The notes beneath the pieces were generated by a model, which did not search any database, had not been told where the DNA came from, and worked only from the letters and a program-made list of their open reading frames with translations. The position numbers and the translations under genes are program-made. This document shows, one piece after another, positions 36,160 to 44,896 of a stretch of 64,000 nt of DNA; position 1 is the stretch's first letter, and every line of letters starts with the position of its first letter. The stretch is from Pseudomonadota bacterium (lineage in GTDB: Bacteria; Pseudomonadota; Gammaproteobacteria; Pseudomonadales; Pseudohongiellaceae): assembly GCA_027592275.1 (NCBI GenBank), contig JAQCKF010000001.1:124001-188000 (forward strand), in the 5' to 3' direction.

Positions 36160-37437
36160 ATGTATCGAATTATCTACAGTGTCATTTTCTATCTCGTACT
36201 ACCTGTAATTATGATCCGTCTTTTAGTCCGATCTTTAAAAGTGCCGGCCTATCGAAAACGCATTGGTGAGCGCTTTGCTCTACAGCCGATGCCTGAAGAG
36301 TTCGATAAGAGCAAGCTTACGCTTTGGATCCATGCGGTTTCGGTAGGCGAGACAGCGGCATCCGGGCCATTGGTAAAAGAATTGCAGCGTCTCTATCCTG
36401 ATGCGCAGATTGTTATGACTACCATGACACCCACCGGCTCAGATCGCGTCCGTATGCTTTTCGGCGGGTCAGTGATGCATGCCTACATTCCCTACGACCT
36501 GCCAGGTGCCTGTAATCGCTTTCTCGATAAATATCGGCCTAGCCTTTTGATCTTGATGGAGACAGAGCTGTGGCCAAATTTAGTGAATTCCTGTCATCAT
36601 CGAGGCGTTAAGCTGTTGTTAGCTAATGGACGGTTATCGGAAAAGTCAGCCGCAGGCTATGGTCGTTTCGCGACATTCACGCGCAGCGTTGTAGAGAAGA
36701 TCGATAGCATAGCTGCTCAAGCTGCTCCCGATGCACAGCGCTTCATCGATCTCGGGGCCAATGCAGAACAGGTAGAAGTTACGGGTAGCTTGAAATTCTT
36801 AGTTGATGTTGATGAGAAAGAGAGACAAGCGTACTTCTGTGCAATCGAAAACACGGCGCGATCGGTCCTGGTTGCGGCTAGCACACGGGAGGGTGAGGAG
36901 GAGAAAGTGTTAGCGGCTTTCAAAAAATGTCTTACCGAAAACCCTTCTCTGCTCTTGGTATTGATTCCACGACATCCTGAGCGATTCGCCAAGGTTGGTA
37001 AGTTAAGTGAGGACGAAGGTTTCACTACAGTGAGGCGAAGTGACGGAGGGGTAGTAGAACCAAACATTCAAGTTGTAATAGGGAATAGCATGGGAGAAAT
37101 GTTGGACTACTACAGCGTTGCGACGATCGCATTCGTCGGTGGAAGCCTCGTCGATACCGGCTGTCAGAATATTCTCGAACCGGCGGCTATGGGCATCCCA
37201 GTTCTAGTAGGCCCCTCTCAGTACAACTTCGCGACGATCTGCAAACAACTGGAACACGCCGGTGGTCTAAAGACCGTACAGAACGAGATGGAATTAGCTC
37301 AGAGAGTTTCTACGCTGATCGCAGACGAACAGGCGAGGCAGGAAATGGGTGAGCGAGGGGAACAGCTAGTAAGAGAAAATCAGAATGCCTTGCCAGCGCT
37401 GATGAAACTAGTCGTGCCTCTTATATCCAAGCCCTAA
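36160..37437 (+). CDS. waaA: 3-deoxy-D-manno-octulosonic acid transferase WaaA
   Basis: Membrane-anchored GT30 enzyme that adds Kdo to lipid IVA from CMP-Kdo. An N-terminal hydrophobic helix (about 5-26) anchors it. 'WIHAVSVGETAASGPLVKEL' has the catalytic Glu. 'MTPTGSDRV', 'ETELWPNLV' and 'ANGRLSEKSAAGY' are standard WaaA blocks, and the C-terminal domain has 'EPAAMGIPVLVGP'. 425 aa is typical. It is convergent with pepQ (9-nt gap). Confidence 0.96.
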   Translation: MYRIIYSVIFYLVLPVIMIRLLVRSLKVPAYRKRIGERFALQPMPEEFDKSKLTLWIHAVSVGETAASGPLVKELQRLYPDAQIVMTTMTPTGSDRVRMLFGGSVMHAYIPYDLPGACNRFLDKYRPSLLILMETELWPNLVNSCHHRGVKLLLANGRLSEKSAAGYGRFATFTRSVVEKIDSIAAQAAPDAQRFIDLGANAEQVEVTGSLKFLVDVDEKERQAYFCAIENTARSVLVAASTREGEEEKVLAAFKKCLTENPSLLLVLIPRHPERFAKVGKLSEDEGFTTVRRSDGGVVEPNIQVVIGNSMGEMLDYYSVATIAFVGGSLVDTGCQNILEPAAMGIPVLVGPSQYNFATICKQLEHAGGLKTVQNEMELAQRVSTLIADEQARQEMGERGEQLVRENQNALPALMKLVVPLISKP

Positions 37438-37446
37438 TGATTCTTT

Positions 37447-38781
37447 CTATTCGAATTGGCGCGTTAGATTCTCAGCGCCATCGGATGTCACGCGAATATT
37501 GTCTTCGATGCGAATACCTCCGCAGGGGTAGAGTTCATCGACGGTATTCCAGTTTATCAATTTGCCTCGATCAGAGCCTCGTTCTGCCTCTAGAATAAGT
37601 GGAATGAAGTACAGGCCCGGTTCTACTGTAAACACCATATTGGCTTCCATTACCCGTGTATTTCTCAGCGCCGGAGAGTTTTCAGGCGGGGGTAATAGGC
37701 TTCCATTGATATCAGATTGATGCCCACCTACATCGTGTACCTGAATACCTAACAAATGCCCGACTCCATGAGGCATAAATAGTTGTGGGATATTCAGCTC
37801 TATTAGGTCTGCCACTTCGCCTGTACAGATATTGTGATCAACAAGAATGCTAGCGATCCTTGTGAGTGTTGACGCATGTAATGATTGGTAGGTTTTTCCA
37901 GGCTTCACCTCGTCGACCAATGCAAGTTCTAATGTTTCCATCGCGGTAACGAGAGATCGAAATTTAGGATGGACATCTTCGCTTACCGACGTGCGCGTAA
38001 TGTCTGAACCGTAGGCTCTTACTTTACAGCCAGCATCGATCAACAAAACCCGCCCTTTGTCCTCGTTTATTTTGCGCTTGAATTGATAGTGCAATATTGC
38101 AGCCTTTTCATTGAGCGCAACAATATTGGTATAAGGACACTCGTCTTCCAAATTCTGTGTGGCTTGCAAAAAGGCCATGTGAATCTCATATTCACTTCCT
38201 CCCTCTAAAAAGCGGGCCTTTGCAGCGGCATGGCCGAGAAGGGCTAGGCGGTTAGCGGCGCGCAGCTGCTCGAGCTCATAGTCTGTTTTCACTGCTCGCG
38301 AGAAGTCCAGATAGGCTAGTAGTCTTTTTGGGTTGATCAATGAATTGTTGATGCCAAGAGAGGCGGCGATGTCGGCATGTCCGCCAATGTAGGCAATATC
38401 CGCTACACGATGCTGTTTTAACTGTGCACCGAGCTCATTCAAGCTGCTCAATCTAACGATAGTGAGCGTTTCCTCCCACTCAGATTCAATATCTATATCC
38501 TGTTCGTACCAGAAATCGCTAGGTACGATCTGGAAATAGATGGGCTTCTCATCGGGGCGGAAGTAGACGAATTGATTGGGGCGATTGACTGGTATCCAGT
38601 GCAGCAGGTGGCCGTAAGCCTGAAATGCCACTCCTCGATCATCGCCATAGTAGTGCTCTTGCGCGCCGCTATGGACAAGTACCGCCGCGGGCTGTGTGTC
38701 TTGATTGCTGAGATAGTGCAGGGCATCGGTATAGGTGCGGGTAAGTGTAGATATATGCTCGGCATAATTGTTTGTGGTCAA
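37447..38781 (-). CDS. pepQ: Xaa-Pro dipeptidase PepQ (M24B)
   Basis: Dinuclear-metal prolidase that splits Xaa-Pro dipeptides in the cytoplasm and, in some enzymes, organophosphates. The pita-bread domain shows metal ligands in 'LLIDAGCKVRAYGSDITRT' (two Asp), 'FMPHGVGHLLGIQVHDVGGH' (His) and 'EANMVFTVEPGLYFI' (Glu), with a final Glu in 'GGIRIEDNI'. The N-terminal creatinase-like domain is present. 444 aa matches bacterial PepQ. It is divergent from the MAPEG gene. Confidence 0.93.
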   Translation of the reverse strand: MTTNNYAEHISTLTRTYTDALHYLSNQDTQPAAVLVHSGAQEHYYGDDRGVAFQAYGHLLHWIPVNRPNQFVYFRPDEKPIYFQIVPSDFWYEQDIDIESEWEETLTIVRLSSLNELGAQLKQHRVADIAYIGGHADIAASLGINNSLINPKRLLAYLDFSRAVKTDYELEQLRAANRLALLGHAAAKARFLEGGSEYEIHMAFLQATQNLEDECPYTNIVALNEKAAILHYQFKRKINEDKGRVLLIDAGCKVRAYGSDITRTSVSEDVHPKFRSLVTAMETLELALVDEVKPGKTYQSLHASTLTRIASILVDHNICTGEVADLIELNIPQLFMPHGVGHLLGIQVHDVGGHQSDINGSLLPPPENSPALRNTRVMEANMVFTVEPGLYFIPLILEAERGSDRGKLINWNTVDELYPCGGIRIEDNIRVTSDGAENLTRQFE

Positions 38782-38884
38782 GTCCGTTCCCCCGAGTGCT
38801 GTTTAATGCAATGAGTTGGAATTATACTGCGGATTGACCGTGAACAGACAGAGGTCGTTGTCGCGGCTTAAAAGGGGGGATAAG

Positions 38885-39286
38885 ATGTTACACGCAATGT
38901 TTATGTTGGTCATTCTAACTACGGTAATTATGGTGCTCACGGCTCGTGTGAGAATTGGGTCGGTAAAAAGCGGAGAGGTGCCGCAGAACTACTACAGCTT
39001 AATGCAGGGGCACGATATTCCCGATTTCGTCGCTAAGACGACACGTAATTTCAATAACCTTTTCGAAGTTCCGACACTGTTCTATGCCGGTGGTGCCGCG
39101 TATCTGGCGTTGGATCAGACAGGGCAGCTACCCGTAATCAGTGCGTGGGTATTCGTCGCTGCGCGAGTGCTGCACAGTATAATTCATCTAAGCTATAACA
39201 ATGTGCTGCACAGGCTGGTTATTTTCGCCATTGGTAATCTTTCTGTTCTTGTTATGTGGTTGGGTATAGTTAACGCTGCTGGGTAG
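38885..39286 (+). CDS. MAPEG-family membrane protein
   Basis: Four-helix membrane protein of the MAPEG (membrane-associated proteins in eicosanoid and glutathione metabolism) family. 'QNYYSLMQGHDIPDFVAKTTRNFNNLFEVP' contains the family's N/E-rich signature after helix one. 'ARVLHSIIHLSYNNVLHR' is the conserved Arg/His loop. I chose the ATG at 38885, which has 'AAGGGGGG' upstream, giving 133 aa. The ORF-track start at 38816 adds a non-conserved 23 residues. Bacterial members are often glutathione transferases, but activity is untested. Confidence 0.85.
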   Translation: MLHAMFMLVILTTVIMVLTARVRIGSVKSGEVPQNYYSLMQGHDIPDFVAKTTRNFNNLFEVPTLFYAGGAAYLALDQTGQLPVISAWVFVAARVLHSIIHLSYNNVLHRLVIFAIGNLSVLVMWLGIVNAAG

Positions 39287-39355
39287 TATTTGTGGTACGA
39301 CTTAATATAATGGAAATTGCGACGAATCGATATTGAGAGCAGATAGGGAGAGAAA

Positions 39356-39670
39356 ATGTCTGAAGTAGAAGTATTTGTGATAGCTAACCTCATAGTTGAA
39401 GACGCGAGTGAATACCGAAAGTATGAGAAGGGATTCTTTCCCATATTGAAAAGATTTGGCGGTGAGTTTGTGACCTTCGATGATAACCATGAGAATTTCG
39501 AAGGGGATTCTCCACTCGAGGGTCGCGTCATTATCTTTAAGTTTCCCTCAGAGGAACTAGCCAAGCAGTGGTACAACGATGGCGAGTATCAAGCCCTTTC
39601 TGAATTTCGCCGTGCGGGTACGACGTTGAAGAGTATTACACTGGTTCATGGCTTGCCACCAAGGACTTAG
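39356..39670 (+). CDS. DUF1330 domain protein
   Basis: A small 104-residue ferredoxin-like-fold protein of the DUF1330 family. 'FVIANLIVEDASEYRKYEKG', 'GGEFVTFDDNHENFEG' and 'IIFKFPSEELAKQWYNDGEYQAL' are the family blocks. It has no signal peptide and is probably cytoplasmic. Its function is unknown. It stands alone between the MAPEG and YbjQ-type genes. Confidence 0.85.
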   Translation: MSEVEVFVIANLIVEDASEYRKYEKGFFPILKRFGGEFVTFDDNHENFEGDSPLEGRVIIFKFPSEELAKQWYNDGEYQALSEFRRAGTTLKSITLVHGLPPRT

Positions 39671-39758
39671 TACTTCGAGTCATTCACCTAACAGCAATTT
39701 TCTTTTTTTGCTGGGTGTTTGTAATTCTAGGATAGATGTTTAACGGAGAATAGCAGTT

Positions 39759-40079
39759 ATGATTCGATCAACTACACCAACGTTGCAGGGCAAAGAAATC
39801 ACTGACTATTTGGGGGTTGTCGTGGGAGAGGCGATTCTTGGGGCTAACATTTTCAAGGATATATTCGGTGCCATACGCGATATCGTAGGTGGTCGTGCCG
39901 GCGCCTATGAAGAAGAGATGGGCCGTGCTCGGGACATCGCGTTTATGGAGTTGGAAGATGAAGCGAGGGTGTTGGGTGCCAATGCTATTGTTGGGATCGA
40001 CCTAGACTATGAGGTTATCGGTTCTAAAGGCGGCATGATGATGGTAAGTGTCAGCGGTACGGCGGTACGAATAAAATAG
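39759..40079 (+). CDS. YbjQ/UPF0145 family protein
   Basis: A 106-residue member of the YbjQ (UPF0145) family, which forms pentameric rings. '[20 protein letters not shown]', 'REDIAF'-like '[28 protein letters not shown]' and a closing 'VSGTAVRIK' are characteristic. The family has been called heavy-metal-binding, but this is weakly supported. Two tandem hairpins follow the stop codon. It has no visible partner gene. Confidence 0.88.
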   Translation: MIRSTTPTLQGKEITDYLGVVVGEAILGANIFKDIFGAIRDIVGGRAGAYEEEMGRARDIAFMELEDEARVLGANAIVGIDLDYEVIGSKGGMMMVSVSGTAVRIK

Positions 40080-40090
40080 ATTGAATAAGT

Positions 40091-40140
40091 TGCGCCAGCT
40101 TTTGGCGCACGACATTCTAAAAAGTCAGGGATGACTTTTT
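40091..40140 (+). terminator. Tandem hairpins after ybjQ-like gene
   Basis: Two perfect inverted repeats follow the stop by 11 and 39 nt: 'TGCGCC AGCTTTT GGCGCA' (40091-40109) and 'AAAAAGTC AGGGAT GACTTTTT' (40119-40140). The second ends in five T and can work in both directions. They probably terminate the YbjQ-type transcript and insulate the acyltransferase cluster downstream. Confidence 0.6.
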
Positions 40141-40226
40141 AGTAACGAATAGATAGTCGATTGGCGAGAAGTCAGATGCTGTCCTAGACTTAGGGGAAAC
40201 TTACTGGGCAGTTAAGGACAACGTCA

Positions 40227-41138
40227 GTGACCTATTCAGCATTCCAGCACAAGCACCTGGTTCTATGTGAATCGCTAGACCTATTTCTCGAGAAGTTACG
40301 TCCCAATGCGGCGCAAAGTTTTCAAACGCTGACACAATCGCTCTTTGAGAGGCCCACTCTCGAAGACGAAAATCAGATCGCCTTTGCTTTTCGGCAATCG
40401 AGCAATGCTGTCAATTCCGTCCTCGCTAAGAATAGGCTTCATAATTGTCGGCTCGAACAGAGAAGGAACAAAGTCGAGCGAGGCTCAGTCGTTCAGCGCT
40501 ACTGCCAAGGTTTTGAATTCCCGCAGCGTGAAGACTATCTAGATCTAATTAAAAAAGATGAACGCTCACGTATTGTCGCCTCGTTTCACTGTGGCGATTT
40601 CCTGTTCGGGTCCGCTAGCCTGTTTAGTCTCGATAGCAACAAGCGCAGGAAATATGTCTTAAGCCTTAATAGGAGTAGCCATGCCTGCTACGCGAATTTG
40701 GCTGCAGGCTTTGGCCACAAGGCGGTAGGCCCAGATTGCGAACTACTGCTTTGCGAAACCGATTCGTCTAAACTCTCCCAGATACTACGATCAGGCAACG
40801 CGTCAATACTGCTATTCTGCGATGTCCCGCCTGGGCTCAATGAAGCTATCGCAGTAAAATTTCTCAACCGCTACGCGTGGTTCTCAATCGGGCCTGCAAT
40901 TCTTGCGCTCGCAAACAGGGTGCCACTACTTCCCCTCATCAACTATTCAGCTGGGAATTCTAGCTACCTAAGGTTAGGTAATCAGATAGAACCTGACCTA
41001 TTGCCTTCAGAAACACTTCGAGAGGGAGCTAAGAGAATAACACAGAGCTTGGTATCGCTCTTCGAGTCTGCATTCATTGAGAGTCCTGAGCAATGGAGGT
41101 TCCTCTCTTTGCTGCCACGCTATTTCTCTAAACCGTGA
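40227..41138 (+). CDS. LpxL-like acyltransferase in exporter cluster
   Basis: A divergent lysophospholipid/lipid A acyltransferase-type protein (303 aa). 'RIVASFHCGDFLFGSAS' (His121, Asp124) aligns with the H(x)4D/E motif of LpxL but with altered spacing. 'ILLFCDVPPGLNEAIAVKFL' and 'SIGPAILALANRVPLLPLIN' match the central acyltransferase blocks. It lacks a clear N-terminal membrane helix. The GTG start has 'AAGGA' upstream. It is followed by an acyl carrier protein, a HlyD-like adaptor and a C39 ABC exporter, so it may acylate an exported peptide or small molecule using acyl-ACP (inference). It is quite different from the lpxL gene at 31.3 kb. Confidence 0.65.
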   Translation: MTYSAFQHKHLVLCESLDLFLEKLRPNAAQSFQTLTQSLFERPTLEDENQIAFAFRQSSNAVNSVLAKNRLHNCRLEQRRNKVERGSVVQRYCQGFEFPQREDYLDLIKKDERSRIVASFHCGDFLFGSASLFSLDSNKRRKYVLSLNRSSHACYANLAAGFGHKAVGPDCELLLCETDSSKLSQILRSGNASILLFCDVPPGLNEAIAVKFLNRYAWFSIGPAILALANRVPLLPLINYSAGNSSYLRLGNQIEPDLLPSETLREGAKRITQSLVSLFESAFIESPEQWRFLSLLPRYFSKP

Positions 41139-41215
41139 TCAGGGAAAAATTGCAGACGCTAGAAATCGGCGGGAAAAAATAATATTACAGATCGAGAATA
41201 GCGAAGAGTTCCAAC

Positions 41216-41464
41216 ATGAGTTTTCGGCTAAATGAATGCACTGATGCGAGTGTTATGCAGAGTCTACGCAAGCATTGCGATGGGTTGAGCTTCGATCGAA
41301 ATACGGTGCTGAGTGAGCTTAATCTGGATTCTCTGGATCTAATAGAGAGCCTCTTCGAGTTAGAAAATTGCAATGGGAAGACATTAAGTAATGCTGAATT
41401 AGCATCACTGGTTACAGTAGAGGACTTGGTAAACGTCTTTTGCTCATCTACTACACGGTCATGA
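41216..41464 (+). CDS. Acyl carrier protein-like
   Basis: A small 82-residue protein with the ACP/PCP signature 'LNLDSLDLIESLFELE', where Ser39 would carry 4'-phosphopantetheine. 'TVEDLVNVF' fits helix four. It is unlike the housekeeping AcpP, and no fatty-acid genes are nearby. It sits between the acyltransferase and the adaptor gene (16-nt gap to the latter), so it probably supplies or holds the acyl chain for that acyltransferase (inference). Confidence 0.75.
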   Translation: MSFRLNECTDASVMQSLRKHCDGLSFDRNTVLSELNLDSLDLIESLFELENCNGKTLSNAELASLVTVEDLVNVFCSSTTRS

Positions 41465-41480
41465 GAAGAGTCAAATTATT

Positions 41481-42737
41481 ATGCAGAATACAGACCGCTT
41501 GTTTCGTGAAAGAGCTATCGCTCACAAGGTGATGGGTCCACCATCTGTACCTGTGATTACGCTAACGAATTACATCAAGCTGCAGCTAGGGTTGTGCGTG
41601 GTCTTGCTGCTTGCCGCGACGTATCTGCTGACTAAGACAACCTACAAGGAAACGGTAGCAGCCCCTGGAGTATTAGAGCCTGTACATGATACTCAGAAAA
41701 TCGTTTCTCCTGTGGCGGCGAGAGTAGAAAAAATTCAAGTTAGTCAGGGCGAATCAGTTGAGAGGGGCGACATACTCGCGTCGCTTTCTACCGGATTCTA
41801 TAACGGACGGGGAGATTCCGCTGTTCAAGAAAACATACAGCAATTGCGCACCGCTAGAGAGTTGCTGATTGAGAAATTCGAGGTTCAGCAACGGTCACAA
41901 AAGCAATCTAGGCGTTGGAGTACTCTCGCGGTAGCGAATGTTCTTAGCAGTAAGCTAAGCCTTGAAAAGGAAGCAGGATTGCTGACAACCCAAACTCAGT
42001 TGAGTGATCGGAACCTGCAGGCGGTTTCGTCACTACTTCAATCGGGAAATAGTTCAACGCGAGAATTCGATCAACAGCAACAAGCTCATTTAGAGCTTCT
42101 CGGCCGCAGGCAGGCGCTTTTACAAAGATTGTTACAATATGATTATGAATTAAATTCTCTCAATAATGCAGAACAGCTAGCTGAGTTCGACTCCGAACAG
42201 GCAAGCCTGCAGATTCAAAGGGAGTTGCAGGTAATTGATCAGGAGATCACGAGTTTAAGCAATCAAGCGCTATTCATGGTGGTTGCCCAAGGGCCGGGTA
42301 TAGTAGCGGAATTGGGATTATCCAGCGGTAAGTCAGTTTTACCGAATCAGCCGCTATTTTTCATTAACCCGCAAAATGTGGAGCTGCAGGCTACACTCTA
42401 TGTACCTGCCGCAGCGCAGGCAAAATTAGTTATTGGTCAGTCTGTTTTGCTTCGATACGACGCATTCGATTTTAGGCTGTATGGTCGGTATGAGGCCACG
42501 GTGGTTGCCATTGGAAAGGCTAGGCTGGACCCGAGGGAAACCGTGTTGACGATTTTCGGCATCAACGAGCCTGTATTCAAGATAACAGCACAGCTGCATG
42601 AAACTGCGGTACAGGGAGATTCACTGTATCGGCTGCAGAGCGGGGCGACACTTATGGCAGATTTCGTTCTGTCAGAAATGTCGCTCTTGCAGTTTATCTT
42701 CAGGCCTATCCTTGGGCTGCAGGGTAAGGTGACATGA
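41481..42737 (+). CDS. HlyD/CvaA-like periplasmic adaptor
   Basis: Membrane fusion protein linking an inner-membrane ABC exporter to an outer-membrane channel. A transmembrane helix ('QLGLCVVLLLAATYLL', about 33-48) is followed by a lipoyl-like half ('VAARVEKIQVSQGESVERGD'), a long coiled coil (about 110-250) and a beta-barrel region ending in 'RPILGLQGKV', a tail seen in colicin V-type adaptors. 418 aa is normal. The stop overlaps the exporter start by 4 nt (ATGA). Confidence 0.87.
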   Translation: MQNTDRLFRERAIAHKVMGPPSVPVITLTNYIKLQLGLCVVLLLAATYLLTKTTYKETVAAPGVLEPVHDTQKIVSPVAARVEKIQVSQGESVERGDILASLSTGFYNGRGDSAVQENIQQLRTARELLIEKFEVQQRSQKQSRRWSTLAVANVLSSKLSLEKEAGLLTTQTQLSDRNLQAVSSLLQSGNSSTREFDQQQQAHLELLGRRQALLQRLLQYDYELNSLNNAEQLAEFDSEQASLQIQRELQVIDQEITSLSNQALFMVVAQGPGIVAELGLSSGKSVLPNQPLFFINPQNVELQATLYVPAAAQAKLVIGQSVLLRYDAFDFRLYGRYEATVVAIGKARLDPRETVLTIFGINEPVFKITAQLHETAVQGDSLYRLQSGATLMADFVLSEMSLLQFIFRPILGLQGKVT

Positions 42738-44839
42738 TCGATATTTTTCAGCCTCGCAATACTCTACCCATGATATTCCAGACAGAAATAGCCGAATGTG
42801 GTTTAGCCTGCCTGGCCATGGTTGCCAACTACTATGGCAAGTACTCAGATATACGTACTTTGCGAGAGACTCTGTGTATGCCCGCCGGCGGGGCATCTGT
42901 AAAACACCTACAGCAAGCTGGTCGGCAATTAGATCTTCAAGCCAGGCCCCTGAAACTCGATCTCAACGATATTGGCCTACTGGCGCTTCCCGTAATTCTG
43001 CATCGGGACACGGATCATTTCGTCGTGCTTAAGAAAATTACTAGAAAGTCATTCGTTATTCACGATCCTGCGATGGGTATACGAAAATATAGTCTAGCTG
43101 AGCTGGACCATCACTTCACAGGGATTGCAATCGAGCTGTCTCCAACTATTTCTTTTACTCGGGAAACGCGGGCAAAAGAGTATTCTTTGAAGGAGCTTTT
43201 TAAGGCAACTCCTAGCTTTCGTCAAGCCATTAGGCAAGTGTTCTTTCTCTCACTTTTACTGCAAATGCTGTCGCTCATCTTCCCGCTTTATCTGCAATTG
43301 GTAATTGATCAGGGGCTCAGTAAGGGTGACATGGATATTATATTCCTCGTCGCGTTGCTTTTTTCCTTAGTCATTCTAGCTAAGGGAGGTGTCGCCTATT
43401 TCAGAGGAGTGGTGCTACTACAGTTTTCCAGCCAACTCGGTTTCCAAATGGTAAGTAATACCTTTGCACATCTGCTTAGGTTGCCATTATCGTACTTTGA
43501 GAAAAGAGAGATGGGAGATATCGTTTCCCGATTTTCTTCGCTCGACAATATCAAACAATTGGTCACCCAAGAGATGATAACGGTAATAGTAGACGGTCTT
43601 TTTTCTCTCCTAACCTTTGCCCTGTTACTTCTCTACAGTCCAGCACTAGCATTCGTTGCCCTCTTTTTCGTGATTGCGTTGTCGCTTATTCGTCTTCTGG
43701 CTATTCCCAAAGAAAGGTCGTATAGACAGGAGGTGCTACAAACTGGTGCGAAACAACAGACAAGGTTTATGGAGAATATTCGATGTATAGCGGTTACTAA
43801 GAACTATGCAATAGAATCTGAGCGCTTGTCAGAGTGGCAGAACCACTATGCCTATTTCATTAACTCGAGCTATAGACTTGGACACCTCCAACTCAGCCTA
43901 AGTACTTTGCACAGCCTTTTGTTTGGCATAGATCATGTTACGACGATCTACATAGGATCAGCCGCAATATTCAGCCGCGAATTATCCATAGGACAATTGA
44001 TGAGTTTTATTTTTCTGAAGCAAAATTTCTCCGGATCAGTGGCGGCAATGCTTCCTAAACTAGCAGAGATTAGACTCTTAAGATTAGAACTTGATCGGGT
44101 GTCGGATATTATCTTTGAAGAACCGGAACACAGTTCTCCAGATACTAGCCTTCTGCGGCTTGGGATTTCAGGGGCTATCGAGGTGAAGGATCTTGGCTTT
44201 AGTTATTCTCCGGCGCAGCCTGAATTGTTTCGGAACCTTAGCTTTAGCATCGCGGCAGGCGAATTCTTCGTGATCTCGGGTCATTCGGGATGTGGTAAAT
44301 CGACACTATTGAAATTATTGCTTTGTTTGGACTCGCCTTCAGGAGGGACGGTTCGTGTTGATGGCCATGCGATCGCTGAGCTGGGAGTTAGTCAGTACAG
44401 GGCGCAAGTGGCGGCGGTACTTCACGGAGACGGCCTGTTGTCCGGTTCCCTCGCCTACAATATTCATCTGGAGATGGAGCCGTTAAATGTAGAGCGACTA
44501 GAAATGGCGTGCCGAAGAAGTTGTATCTTTGATGACATACGCCAATTGCCGATGGGGTTTAACACACAGGTAGGCGAGATGGGAGTGGCCCTCTCTGCGG
44601 GTCAGGTTCAACGGATTCTGCTTGCAAGGGCACTTTATCGACATCCGAAGGTACTCGTATTGGATGAAGCGCTGTCCCACTTAAGTACTAATGTTGCGCG
44701 TCAGATCATTTCAGGTATTCGCAATTCTAAGACCACTCTTATTCTAGTAACACATAACCCCGATCTGGTTGATCTCGCAGACTGTTCTCTAGAATTAGGA
44801 GCAGAGAATCTGGAGCAAGAAGTGGCTGGGGATGAATGA
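42734..44839 (+). CDS. C39-peptidase ABC exporter (colicin V/CvaB type)
   Basis: Peptidase-containing ABC transporter that cleaves double-glycine leaders and exports the product. The C39 domain (1 to about 130) keeps Gln16, Cys22 in 'AECGLACLAM', His95 in 'DHFVVL' and Asp111 in 'IHDPAMG', so it should be active. A six-helix membrane domain follows (about 165-440). The ATPase has Walker A 'GHSGCGKST', signature 'LSAGQ', Walker B 'VLVLDEAL' and switch His in 'VTHNPD'. 701 aa is typical. No GG-leader precursor gene was found nearby. Confidence 0.93.
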   Translation: MIDIFQPRNTLPMIFQTEIAECGLACLAMVANYYGKYSDIRTLRETLCMPAGGASVKHLQQAGRQLDLQARPLKLDLNDIGLLALPVILHRDTDHFVVLKKITRKSFVIHDPAMGIRKYSLAELDHHFTGIAIELSPTISFTRETRAKEYSLKELFKATPSFRQAIRQVFFLSLLLQMLSLIFPLYLQLVIDQGLSKGDMDIIFLVALLFSLVILAKGGVAYFRGVVLLQFSSQLGFQMVSNTFAHLLRLPLSYFEKREMGDIVSRFSSLDNIKQLVTQEMITVIVDGLFSLLTFALLLLYSPALAFVALFFVIALSLIRLLAIPKERSYRQEVLQTGAKQQTRFMENIRCIAVTKNYAIESERLSEWQNHYAYFINSSYRLGHLQLSLSTLHSLLFGIDHVTTIYIGSAAIFSRELSIGQLMSFIFLKQNFSGSVAAMLPKLAEIRLLRLELDRVSDIIFEEPEHSSPDTSLLRLGISGAIEVKDLGFSYSPAQPELFRNLSFSIAAGEFFVISGHSGCGKSTLLKLLLCLDSPSGGTVRVDGHAIAELGVSQYRAQVAAVLHGDGLLSGSLAYNIHLEMEPLNVERLEMACRRSCIFDDIRQLPMGFNTQVGEMGVALSAGQVQRILLARALYRHPKVLVLDEALSHLSTNVARQIISGIRNSKTTLILVTHNPDLVDLADCSLELGAENLEQEVAGDE

Positions 44840-44896
44840 CTAGGCATATGAAGAAAGATATGTAGAAGCGACACTTGAAAGGAGAACAGTAGATAG

